In this document: piece by piece, positions 1-12,200 of the stretch
How the letters are laid out: each line of letters starts with the position of its first letter
Numbering within the stretch: position 1 is the first letter of the stretch
Translations under genes and position numbers: made by a program
The notes under the pieces: model-generated
Database searches by the model: none
What the model saw: the letters and a program-made list of their open reading frames with translations, nothing else
What the model was told of the DNA's origin: nothing
Assembly: GCF_037126465.1 (NCBI RefSeq)
Contig: NC_088206.1
Location: forward strand, 53,300,841-53,364,840
Source of the DNA: Ornithodoros turicata
Taxonomy: Eukaryota > Arthropoda > Arachnida > Ixodida > Argasidae
Reading direction: 5' to 3'
DNA length: 64,000 bases

Positions 1-110
1 GTGGGGGTGGTCTTCACTTTGTGACAAATAACGCTCTAGCTAAAATTGGAGGGGTAATGCATGGAAATGGCATGCTGGTTGAACACTATATTTTGCCATC
101 ATTTCTGTAG

Positions 111-216
111 GGATGTCAAGACAATTGCAGAATCAGATGAAGATCTAGACGATGCATTGGCGTGGGTCAGAAAAAGCCGCAAACTGCATGAAGAAAAAGC
201 CAAAGCAGCCAAGAGG
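111..216 (+). CDS. SART1: SART1 exon 1 of window (first visible coding exon)
   Basis: The acceptor is ATTTCTGTAG ending at 110. Base 111 completes a codon begun upstream, so this is not the first exon of the gene. It encodes [14 protein letters not shown] followed by the SART1 hallmark [19 protein letters not shown]. The donor GTAACA at 217 leaves phase 0. Confidence 0.88.
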
Positions 217-3200
217 GTAACAAAAATATTGACGTCTTTTGAGAACATGCACTGAATCTGGTGTTGACATGCTCTGACATATTTTATTGCAATTCAGGCC
301 AAGGTGCTGGAAGAACTTGATGAAGAATTTGGCGTGGGAAAGTTGGTGGAAGAAGAAATCAAGGGGAGTGCTTCCAAGGTGAATAGAGGCACAAATATAA
401 ACAGCTGGGAACATTGTTTAGGCTCATTGTCCACCATGAGATTTTATCTAATATGAGAGGTCAACTCTTCCAACTGTTTGCCTCCAAAACTATGTAACAT
501 GACCATGAAATTTAGCTTTATGCTACCAAAAAAATGCCAGTCCAGTACCCAGTGCAGTAGACCGTAGTTGTAAGAAAGTAGCACTGGTGTGTCATGAAGT
601 GCTTGACTCCGTCTTGTTGTCTGCAATGCTTTAAATCACTACCTACTAGATTATAACGACCATGTCATAGGCACCCCTTCCCAGCGCCGCATTTGAAAGC
701 TAGCGGTGGCACTACTCATCAGCCCGGTTATTGCTTCCTCAATTTCTGCAATACTTTGTACTTCAGCTTGCCTTAGTATTTTTGTACACGTCCCACGGAA
801 TTTTGTATGTCCCACGGAAGATGTTTCATTCTAAAGTTGATTATCATCACCATTCTACGCGTTTTCATAGGAGCCGTTGCTGTCGTCTGCTACGGTAGTC
901 GTACATCTGCTTCTGCACATTCGAAATTCAAATTTCCATTGTCCAATCATGATGTAGATCTTGCGGACCAATGAGTAGCACCCCTTGCGGATCGCGCTCC
1001 TCATAGGAGTTGCCGATTATGACATGGTCGTTATAATATAGTAGGTCATGCTTTAAATGTATCACTCATGTACATGCCCTTGATGTCTAGCGATACTCAG
1101 CCAAGAATCTGAAAGGCCTAGAAGTGGTCCACGATGTGAATCGCATCAAGGAAGGCCATGTTGTTGTGCTCACTTTGAAAGACAAAGGTACAGTGTACTG
1201 TTTTGCTCATGTTCATTGGACACTTGTGGGAGATGACGACTGCAACAGACATTGTATTTTTATACTTTTCGTAGCTGTTCTTGATGATGGAGATGACGTC
1301 CTAGAAAATGTCAACATGGTAGACGACGAAAAGGCGGAGAGAAATGTTGAGAACAAGAAGAGAAAGCCAGGTTATATTCCGTACGAAGACACTGAGGTGG
1401 ACGAATTTGGAATTGTGAGTAAATTATTGTTATAACCACTGGTGCACAGATTTGTATGGAGAACGCTTTTGACGTAACTAGTGGCAGCCCCGGGGGCGGG
1501 TGGCGATCGCCCCCACAAAACATTAGGTTAAACATTTGGTTACCCCACGCTGATTTTAACATCCATACCTAATTTTCCTTGAGACTGAGGCGGGAACAGG
1601 GATCATAACAGTGACTCAGAACCAGGAAAAACATTTTTACTTTCAGTGAACGAAGGGGAATACAGTCGAACCTCAACATAACGAAACCCACAGGGAACAC
1701 GATTTCTTTCGTTGTACCGAATATTTTGTCGTGTCGAGCCTGACGAAATATGGCAGCCAATTGTGGCAGGGAATACAAGTTCTCTCGCTGTACCGCAAAT
1801 TTCATTGTATAGCGTTTCGTCATATCGAGGTTTGACTGTATATTGAAAAAATCACAGGACGGTTATGGTTGTGTAACGCGAATTTCAGCCGTCGCATTGG
1901 GCTGTCATTTTAACCATCCAATTCTAGACACAGCAGTGCGTCGCAAGTCAACGGTAGTGCAGTGAGACCACAAGCGACCGCACACTGAGCAACTCTACCC
2001 AAATGGGATCTCCCTGAATTGCCTAGTGAAGCCCTTGTGGCTCCTTCGGCTTTCGCTTGCCTCTGACGCCTTTTTGCCTCTGCTTTGGAGGCATGTACTC
2101 CAGGGTCCTGCCACTGGGTCCGCCTTGCCTCTGCTTCGGTGGCACACACTGTAGGGTCTTCGTGTCTATGTTGTTTTGCCTCACCTTAGTGGCACACAAG
2201 TTGGGATCCTGACGTCGCACTCTCTTGTTTGCGGCTTCGACTGCATGACGAGCTGGATCTTCTTGAGCTCTGCGCTTCTGTTCGCGTTCTCGTGCCCGAT
2301 GCAAACCTTGTGCGTCAGCAGGACACGGTATCAACATGGCGTCTAAAGCAGAATCACTAGAGGTGTTTTTTTTCTCAAGCGCCATGCTAACATTGTCCTC
2401 GTCATCACTAATGCTGTGTCTGCTTTTTCTTCTGCGGCTGCCGCCGCGATCTCGTGCAACAAGTCACTAACAGCTGTTGCTGTAAAAGGAAAGGAGGGTA
2501 CGTTTAGTTACGAAAGGAAAGGAGGTACGTCTTGTTAATATGGAAACTGACGAAACGGACACTGGGACTGAAACAGACACTGGGCAGTGCAATAAGGTAC
2601 CAAACACATAGGTCCCAATGTATTTCTGTCTGGTCATTATGGGCGGCATTGGTATTGAGGGAATTTTGCCCATCATTGTGCAAACATTTTGCTGCATGCG
2701 ACACAGGAACAACCTCTTCAGAGAACAAAACAATTAGAACATATAGTTCTGAACAGGATGGTCAAGCCACAGAGATGGCATTTATCTTGTTTGAAGAATT
2801 GACATTTAGTTTATTAATTAATTAATTGACAATATTGATTGCACAGGAGTGTCAAGATCACCATCATAGTTGACATGGCTCATGAGGTGCTGCGAACAAT
2901 GCTTAATTTTTAACTTTTTTTTTTTTTTACAATGGAGTCCAGCACCATACGCAATCTGTGTTGCTAAGATTTTGTCTATTTTGTGTTGCACATCATTATG
3001 CACGTGAACAAATTCTGGTTGCTGATTTCCGTCCTCCAAATTCCTTTTGTTTCTCTTTAATACTCTATAATATGGGCAACTCACTTTATGGACACTTTTT
3101 CTCAGGGACAAAAGACGCATGAGTGTATTCCAAAAAGTCTTACGTTATATGTTTGGACGAGCTGAAGAGATGACCAGTCACTATTATCGTCTCTACTCCT

Positions 3201-6200
3201 GCAACCACTATGAAACCGTGACACTCAATGTTGCTTGAGGCTTTTTTTGTGAGTCTAAATACTCCTGGCCTGTCTTTTTTTCTTCTTCTCTCTTTCACAC
3301 AGAGTATATGTTGCTGTTTCTTGTTCTTGCTAACATTTCATGGAATACTTCCTGCATTTGTTATGCACATTGTTGGCTCTTTTGATGTATGTAAATTGAC
3401 GGCCTAGACTTCAAAGCATTTGGTTATAAGTAATGCACCTATACTTACATGCTACTGGCACTTCAAATTCAGGTGAAAAAGAAGTCACTTCTCTCCAAAT
3501 ATGATGAGGAACTGGAAGGTATCAAGCAGGACAAGTTTAAAATAGGTAAGTAGCGATTATTTCACCTTGGCAAAGCGCTGCTAGGTAAAAGTCAAGTTTA
3601 AGCATGATGACCTTAATTTAAAATGTTGTGACACTTTGCCTCAGGTTACGTCGGGTAAATGCGATGAAGATAGTTATTAGCATTGGTTATTAGCACCTGC
3701 ATTACCAGTTCTACACTGCACAAAGGCGATGGTAGATGTGTAGAAAATCTATGTCGCGAATACCGAAACTCAGCTGGCCATAATGTCACGTGGTGGAAGA
3801 GGTTATGAGAAGCAATAGGAATGCTGGAGGTTCTCGCCCCCTATGATATCATAGGAGACGTGACGCCAAAGTTTGTTCCGGGGATCTAGGGGCCAACTAT
3901 GAAACATGGAAAAATAATTCTGGTTCGCTCAATACTCTGGAGTAGAGCTCTGCGAATATTCGAAATTTCGAATATGAAACGAATATCTGATGCTATTCGC
4001 CACAACCTATTTTCAGTATCCAAAATTTTGTAATATTTTTCGAATAGTACTGAAGTAATGGCTATCGCCATTCTGCAAGTGGGCTTCACCTCATTACATC
4101 CAAGAGTTAGGTGAAGCCCACTTCACGTTACAGCCATTCTTCTGTTATACGGCTCCATTCTGCGGGTCGGCTTCACCTCATTTCACTTGAGTGTTAGGTG
4201 AAGCCAACTTTACACTGTTTACAATATTCTGGGTTTATTCTGGGCTTATGGGTGACTTCTGTTTGAGAATTCGTCATTCACTCCACTGTAACTCACCCAA
4301 TATTTGTTACTTGATACTCTGCTGCAAGTGCAATTCACAATACATCGGTGAAATCTCCAACACAATGAGAAAAAGATTTTATGGCCACAAATTTGATATC
4401 CTAAATGCCCGCCAAACTCCTGTCGCCATTCACTTCAATCAACCTAATCACGATTTTGAAACTGATTTGAAAATTATATTGCTAGAATCTGGGTTCCGCA
4501 CTGACATTAAACGTAAGAATTGAGAGTCCTACTTAATTTCGCAATTCAAGTGTCTCACACCAAATGGTCTGAATTTTAGTCCTGGCTCGTTATATCCGCT
4601 TACGTAAATTTAATAGTTATATATCTATATTTATTTGTGCACAATTCTTGAATCCCCACTTTCAGTCATCGTCTGGTACTCCGTTAGATAATCCGTAACC
4701 TTCCCTTTTGTCCATTCTGGGCCACTCGTTTCCCATACTCCTGACCCACCTTCCGCGAAACTGGGTTGGCGAGCCGTTTTGTTCACAACAACACCTTTTA
4801 CTGTTCTTAAACGGTTAGAGGTCACTTATCCGTCTGCCCAGCTATTCAATGTACACAGACATGTGGCACCGTATCTCCTTTCCTCTTCCCTTTCTTTGTA
4901 CAGCAGTGTGTTTAGTCGTGTATATGTCTATACTATATATACTTATGTGTGTCACCACTTCACTTTGTACCTGAGGAAGCGTGGACCTCCACGCGAAAGC
5001 TTGTACAAATTAAACTTAAACAAAAGTCTTCAGTGTCGGCTTCTGTATTTTGTTAATATTCTGTAACTAAAGTCTACAACTTCTGTGAGCTCATGGTCAA
5101 CATTGTACTCTTTGCACTGTCTGTTCCAGTAAATGTACTCCCAACTTTGAGGGTTATGTTCAGTAACAGATGTAAATATGCGCAATTTCTAAAAAAAAGT
5201 ACAGGAAATTCACAATGTAAATACAGAAATGAGGAGATGCACACAAAGCAGGCTGCATAGAACATGTTGACTAACTCTCAGTGCAGTTCATCCCACTAAT
5301 GCAGTCTACGATACACAACACAGAGGGACCCTTCTCTCACGATATGTTATGCTGGGTGAAAGGCACACAAGGTTGGAGCAGAACATCATCAAATTAGCAC
5401 AACACCACAAAATATTTCACCATGAGGTATTCAAAATTATTCGAATTGGGCTTTTTCTGTTGATTCGAATTCGATTCAGCGTCTGAAGAAATTATTCTGA
5501 TTGGATTCTCAGTGCAGGCGAAATATTCGTAAACTATTCACAATGGAAATTTTGCTATTTGCACAGCTCTACTCTGGGGTGCTCTGCAATGCGTGTGTGA
5601 TGTAATAAACCACATAGATCAAAATGTTGCATCTGCTTTAAGCGTAACTTCTAATTGACCATTATTGAATTGATGACGCATTGAAGCTTAACTGCTGTGA
5701 GTGACTGTTACACATACATTGACACTAGAGACTTATGTTTGTTGGTTGAATCAGATAGAGAAGTTGCCTGCTTATTGGGCACAAAAGTGGCTTCACGACA
5801 AAAGCTTTTTCAAACCCTTCCCCTGGGAATAATAATCGACCCTTGGCAACTTCCTTCAAAAAGACTCAGGAAAGATGACCCAAATGGCATGTACAGGGGA
5901 CCTTCGGCTTATGAACCCTCAGTTTACGAATTTCCTCATTTTATGAACAGCGACTCTTGGGGCTAAACTCTTCTTCTTGTATTCCTCCTTTGTTTACGAA
6001 ACCTCAGTTTCCGAAAACAGTGAACGGAAGCTTCAGGAACTAGCCTTGAAGACCTCACCCATTTTTACGTCGACTTACGAACGGGGTAGGTACAGTCATG
6101 CAGGGCCAACAACAGGTCGATATAGGTCTACAAAACATAAACGTAGAGCATGCTGCGTCCCACTGTCAAATGGCAAAAAGGAAAAGGTGATTGACCCATT

Positions 6201-9200
6201 TACCACGAAGTGTGATCCATCATTCTGCGACATGGACGAGGCAAGCGGGTGTCACTTAGCTGACCTTTGAAATTAACGTGTATCGAGGGCGAGGATAGGA
6301 TTGATGAGTCAAGCACTAGACTACTAATGTTGCTCCTGAGCAACTAAGGAGAAACAATAGTGCAGAGAACTGTTACAATGTAGATTCAAACATCCACGCC
6401 ACAATGCATAGTATCCTATCGTTATAGCACTTTCTCACTTTTCTGCTTATTGCGAACCTCAATTTATGAATTCCTCTACTTACAAACGAGGTTGAATGAG
6501 GAAATCGAGGGTTGACTAGTACATTGGCATTGATTCGTACATTTGACGTTACTATTCTGTAACAATCGAATCTTTGTGCTGCAAGTCGTGTTGCAAAGTG
6601 CGTCTTTCATTTGAAGGTGTTTCGAGTGAGGCCAGCAAGGAACGGGAGCTTGAAATTGTGCGAATGAAACTCAAGCAGAAGCAAGAGGTAAGTTATCCTG
6701 TCCTACATCCTGTGTCCTGCATTAGCGCTGGGCACCTTATAACAGGCACATATGTTCTTTGTCACAGGAATCGTTGGTAACACCAGCTCTACAACTGGCT
6801 CTAGAATATTACACTCCAACTGAAATGGTATGGAAATAATAATAGACGATGGCATTTGCTTTCTGAATTGTGCGTTCGTGTGGCAATATAAATACCGCAA
6901 CGTCTTCTTTCAGGAAAAGTTCAAAAAGCCAAAAAAGAAAGTGCGGAAGATACGCAAGCGCGATATTCTCAAACCAGAAGAGTTAGCACCTCTCCCTGGT
7001 CACGAAGCAGATCCCAACAGAGATATGGGTTCCAGGTAGGAAGAAAAACAGATTTGATATCAGAAAAGAGCAATTGACATGAGGAGCGTTTGAGATTTCG
7101 GCGTGGGAAACAGCTGCTTTTTGTATCTTGCAGGAAACGCATTGGCCAGTACAATGAACCAGCGTTTGTCAACATGCAAAGTCAGGAATTCTTCCCAGAA
7201 GCAAAGGCAAATGTGCCAGCCGAAGAAGAAGGTACCCTGCTCCTCTCTAGCAGTGGGTTATCTCGGAGATGTAGGGACTCCGAGTGGGGGTGCAGCATTA
7301 TTACAGTTATTACATTATTACAGCATTATTATAGCAAAGGGACCCCTCTAGGGGGTGCATCAAAATATTGGGGGTCAGGGGGGGTCTGGATAAATCACCC
7401 TAAGCCATAAATCTCCCTAGAACTCCAGAGTGACTGGTTTTTGTGGAAAATTACATCTTTTGGTACTAAAATTAAAGGAACAGTGAAGTGACATTTTGGC
7501 TTGCTTTAAACAGTGCTTAAATTATTTCTTTAGTCAGTGCATCGTGAGCAACTACACAAAATATTCTTGCAGAGTAACCTGTTATCACAGCACAATTTAG
7601 TATACAAGAGCTCTATAAACAGGGAGTGTGGCAATGGACCTTCACGTGTGGGAGGGAGATGCACCGCTACTGTGATGCAGCACGGGAAGTGTTCTATTTG
7701 AACAGAATGCCACGCTATCTGTGGGTGCACCTGTGCACCCTGGCTGCACCAATCTTTGCAGAATCCGTCATCAATACAGCCATGAAAGAAAATATGGCGT
7801 ATCATGATATACATGTTGTTTGCAGATGTTGTTGGCCCCGAGGAGGACCTTACAGGCGTAGCTGTTGAAGAAGATGATAGTGAACAAGTCTTAGAAGCTG
7901 CGCTGACCAAAGCACGACGGCTGAAACGAGTTGACTTTCAGTCAGTAGAAAAGGCATGGCATTACAGTGCAATCACTTTTGAGTGTTGACCAATCCATTC
8001 TGAGCCATGGCTCACTTCCACATGCCACTACTATTCATTCTACTATTTTCCCTCTCAGATAGCAGAGTCTGTACGCAAGACAGGTGAACTAGAAGAGTAC
8101 GGCAGTGCGTCACAATCAAACAAGTCTATCATCCTCAACTCCACAGCAGAGTTTTGTCGGACTCTGGGAGACATACCAACTTATGGGATGTCGGGCAATC
8201 GAGATGAAGAGGTTGATGAACTCATGGTGGGGTGTCTTCCCAACATTCCTTGTTGATGCTAAGGCATGCGATGTGTGACTAACTTCCCACAATACATGCG
8301 TGCAGGATTTGGAAGAAGAAGAGAACCCAGAAGAAGCTCCACCTGACATTTTGGTCAAAGGAGCCTGGAACGAAGTTGACATCGATGAGAGACCGGCTGA
8401 AATTGAGGTTGGTGAATATGTCTGCTTACAATTAAAGGAGCACAGAAAGCCATCTAAAAAAATTTCAGTTCCGAATGTATTGTGAAAGCAGGTAACTTAA
8501 CTTAATGATCAACACACAAATTTTCTCTGTACGCGATATTTTTCATTGGAAAAAACATACTCGAACATGGCCGCGTGCCTTCCGGCTTGACTCACTCCAC
8601 AGGGTCAAACGAGGAAGAGGAGGAGAAAACATCATTGGTGATGTTATTACAGTTCAAAGGGGCGACCGTGCTTCTATCGAGGTCAGCACTGCTTTCGTTT
8701 CGTCGTTTCGCTTTTTCGTTGCTTTCTCCCTGTCAAGTGGCGAATAATTGAGGGACTTCGAAGTGCCTGCAGAATATCAACACTTGGAAAGTGGGACTCT
8801 GCAGAGATGCAGAATGATGAGCTGATGATGGGTGCAAACTTAACGGGTGTTGTCAGTCACCATGTGGTAACCAAACAAAAGGCTCCGGGACACCTCGGAT
8901 CAAATGAGATAACTGGCGTGTTTGTGTCGTCCATGTTTGTAGCCTGCCTCGACTAATTCTCGTCGTTTAGCTCGATGATTGGTAGGTTGACCTAAGTTGC
9001 GGTGGTTTATGATGGTGGTTGCTTGGCTCTGTTGGTCTTTGCAACAGTCAATGGATGGGCAACAGTTGATCTTTGCACGGTCAATCGATACATGGTGCAA
9101 GGACATTTTCTGCCATTATGTGCTGGCGACGGCATTGCGATAAGTTTCACTGGATTGTGTCTGACAATGTATCGGCAAGAACACACCTCCAGCTGAATGA

Positions 9201-12200
9201 AACACTAACTGAATGACCAACAGAGTTGCCAATGGAAGCGATGGGTGAGTTAGTGATCATTAGAGACCGGATTTATATGTGCTAAAAAGTAATGAAATAT
9301 GAAATATGCACGCAATTATGTGCTAGACCTGGTCACAACATGCAGTAAAAATGTGTCACATATGCGGTAAAAACTGGAGCCGTATATGAAGCGATCTCGC
9401 ACACCGCTGCCGAGACGAGTGGTTTCTAAATGTAAATGTCCTTTTTGTTTAACCAGATATGTTGGGGTTACAATGAAAGATAATGAAAAGTGGGATATTC
9501 AGAAAAAATAATACAAGGCCATGTTTCAATGATTGGAACTGTTGAGGAAAATGTTTGCCACCAGATACCGTTCAATATTGTCTGGAGTGAAGTTCTGGCG
9601 CCTGTCAGTCAAAACATTCTTATAGTTCGAAAATGACCTCTCTGCGTCGTACGTTGTGAGTGGAGCATACTTGAAGGCTGAAAGTAGGTATGCGGGCACA
9701 ACCTCCGGTAGGGTGGCGTTAGGACCCGAAGCAAACAAATTGCCGACTACTCGGAGAACGACAAATCCAGGATTCTTTTGTAGCACGTAGCACAATTTTC
9801 TAGCAACCTTTGCGCCGGCTGGGCTGCTGATCTTTGTGAGCTCCTCGCGTGCACCTTTCACCACATCCAAGGATTCCACGAGCAGGAGGCCTCCTGTTTC
9901 AAGCGTCCGGGTGGCTCGCGCAAGGAAGACGAAGTGCGTTTTCACTAACTGTACGTCCACATCCAGCACTGGGTTTTCAAAGAGTGCTTGTGCTTCTCTG
10001 ACAGCGCTGCTGTCCTCGGAACTGAACGTGTTCACCGCGTCCTTCAAGTCGTCGAAGTGAGTTGCATAGAAGTCGACCGCCTCCATCCAGGTGTCCCATC
10101 TTGTGACAACAGGTTCAGGGCGCAGGGGAACGCTTGGCATCATTGCTCGGTATGTTTCTCTTCGACCTGGCGCCTTCACAAAAATTTTCTTCACGACTGA
10201 CACCACCTTGTTGACTAGTGGGTAGAGCCCCCTAACTTCCTCTGCCACGGTTGAGGCCGTGCACCAAACACGTTACGTGCACGAGGTTTGGATAGAAAAC
10301 CTTCAGGGTGTCAGCAGCCTTTATCATGTACGCAGCTGCATCTGCGTAAAATATCCTAAAGTTCTCTCCGCCCCCATCTGGCCAGAGTAGCGTGAGAGCA
10401 TCGTTTACGAATCTAGCTACAGTGCCGTGGTTCGTTTTCTCAACTGTTCGACTCGCAAGCAGATAAGGCCTAGACCTTTGATTTTCATCAAGTTCTCCAA
10501 CAACAAGATGCGCTACATAGCGACCACAAGCATCCGTCGTCTCATCTGCAGCAGCCCACATTGGGCCTTAGAAGACCTTATTTTGTTCACGGCTTTCTCG
10601 TACAAAAGAGGCAGGTAATTCTTGCGGAGAGTTGACTCTGCTGGTATCTTCCTGTGAGTATACTTCTCAAGTCATTTTCTTAGCGTCGGGTTTTCGAGTT
10701 TGCACCACGGAATATTGGCCGCCACAAAGGCTTCAGAGAGGTCCGCACAAAATTCGTCAAACTCAGGGCGAGAGCTCGCAGCGTGGGCAAGTAGGGGTTG
10801 TGAAGTCCTGCTCCTCTTTGCCTTTTCAGAAATGTGGCACTGAGACCTCACATGCTGGTCCACTTGGAACTTCCTCTCTGCATTGACCTATAAGAGACAA
10901 AAAAAAGAAAAATTGAGTCAGGAAACATAAACAGCCGTGGCAATGAATTTCTGTGAAGTAAATACTAAAGAACGACCTTGATTTTGCGTCGTTAATAAGC
11001 GTCTTTGCGCGTACATTGCGTCGCAAAGTGAGCCCCATTTACGCATAGTTGCTTGAGAGATTCTCGTTCATAATCCTCCCCAATGCATGAAAGCCCATGC
11101 CTTGTAAATGTCAACGGATGAGGGGGGATATATGTTTATTTCGGAAAGGTCAGCCTTACCGAAGGTCGGCTCGCTATTCCTAAAGCAAAAATATAGCGAG
11201 GGATGAAACTTAAGTGTTGCTCGTCTATAGTTGAACGTTCCATGCACGCTCCTTTCTTGCCTTCTTCTCGCAAATCCTGCAGAATAATATCTTTCCGTCG
11301 GTGCACAAATCTGGATCCTCTGTCGTCCATCTCTTGTAGAGACATGAAATAGGTCTCGGCATCGTAAGCAAACAACGTAAAAGTGGCAGACGCACGGTAG
11401 GCGCCAAAGAAGAGAACGCTTCATACTCTCTGTGGCAGCCAGAGAGGGCACAAGCTGTATTCGGCACAGCCAGAGTGGCGTCGCCGCTCGCAGGGAAGGA
11501 ATCACAGCAGATGGCATGATGCCGAGTGTCTAATCGGCGGCTTGCAATGCGAAATATGGTTCAGATCGATACGTCATATCTGACGAGCAGGAAAATATGC
11601 AGCAAAAATGCAAAATATGCAGCAACGTATGAAATATGCATTTACATGCACTTAAAACATACTGCAAATCGTTTGGGACAAGGCTCAAATGTGCTTTCAT
11701 GTCACCCCCAATGTAAACCATGTTCAGGAAAAAATATGCATTTGCATGAAAATCCGGTCTCTAGTGATCATAGCGATGCGGCAATAATTTTCAAGCGTGA
11801 ACTGAAGCAACGCTTAGTGTTGTGCTGTGTTTACACTCATTGCCACCACACAACAGAACAACAGTAACAATCATCACGATAAGGAACGCGACAGAAAACA
11901 GAGACACGGACAGAACAGCATTCAACTAACAATTGAAGCTTATTTTCACAATCCAGCTACTCTGGAAGGTCGCACGAGACAAAAGCGAGCTGGAGCGGGG
12001 ACAGGTTGACAGATTTTTTGCTAACGTTGTTCGGGGACTTCTCAATGAGGGTGGCCTCCACAATCTCACGGCCTAACCTTGAAGGTTGTCTGTGGAGTGT
12101 GGACCAATGTTGGTTCTGATCTGATAAATCAAAGAAAAAGCGGAAAGAAACACTTTTTGCAGCGCTGCAGCTTACAGCGTCGTTCCAAGTGAAAAATAGC

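Larger units (their letters stand above)
3943..5571. mobile_element. Non-autonomous hAT-like element, 1629 bp, with nested retroelement
   Basis: Left end TAGAGCTCTGCGAATATTCG and right end (reverse complement TAGAGCTGTGCAAATAGC) form imperfect TIRs. Flanks CTCTGGAG (3935-3942) and CTCTGGGG (5572-5579) are an 8-bp target duplication with one mismatch, as expected for hAT. AT-rich AATATTCGAA-type subterminal repeats lie at both ends. No transposase is visible. A Penelope-like fragment occupies about 4240-5050. It sits in the SART1 intron between exons 5 and 6. Confidence 0.75.

Noticed and set aside
11068..11517. 149-codon ORF on the - strand
   Set aside because: It overlaps the first exon of the hAT transposase in another frame. 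The frame with C-x2-C and the KILFCRIC match is the meaningful one.
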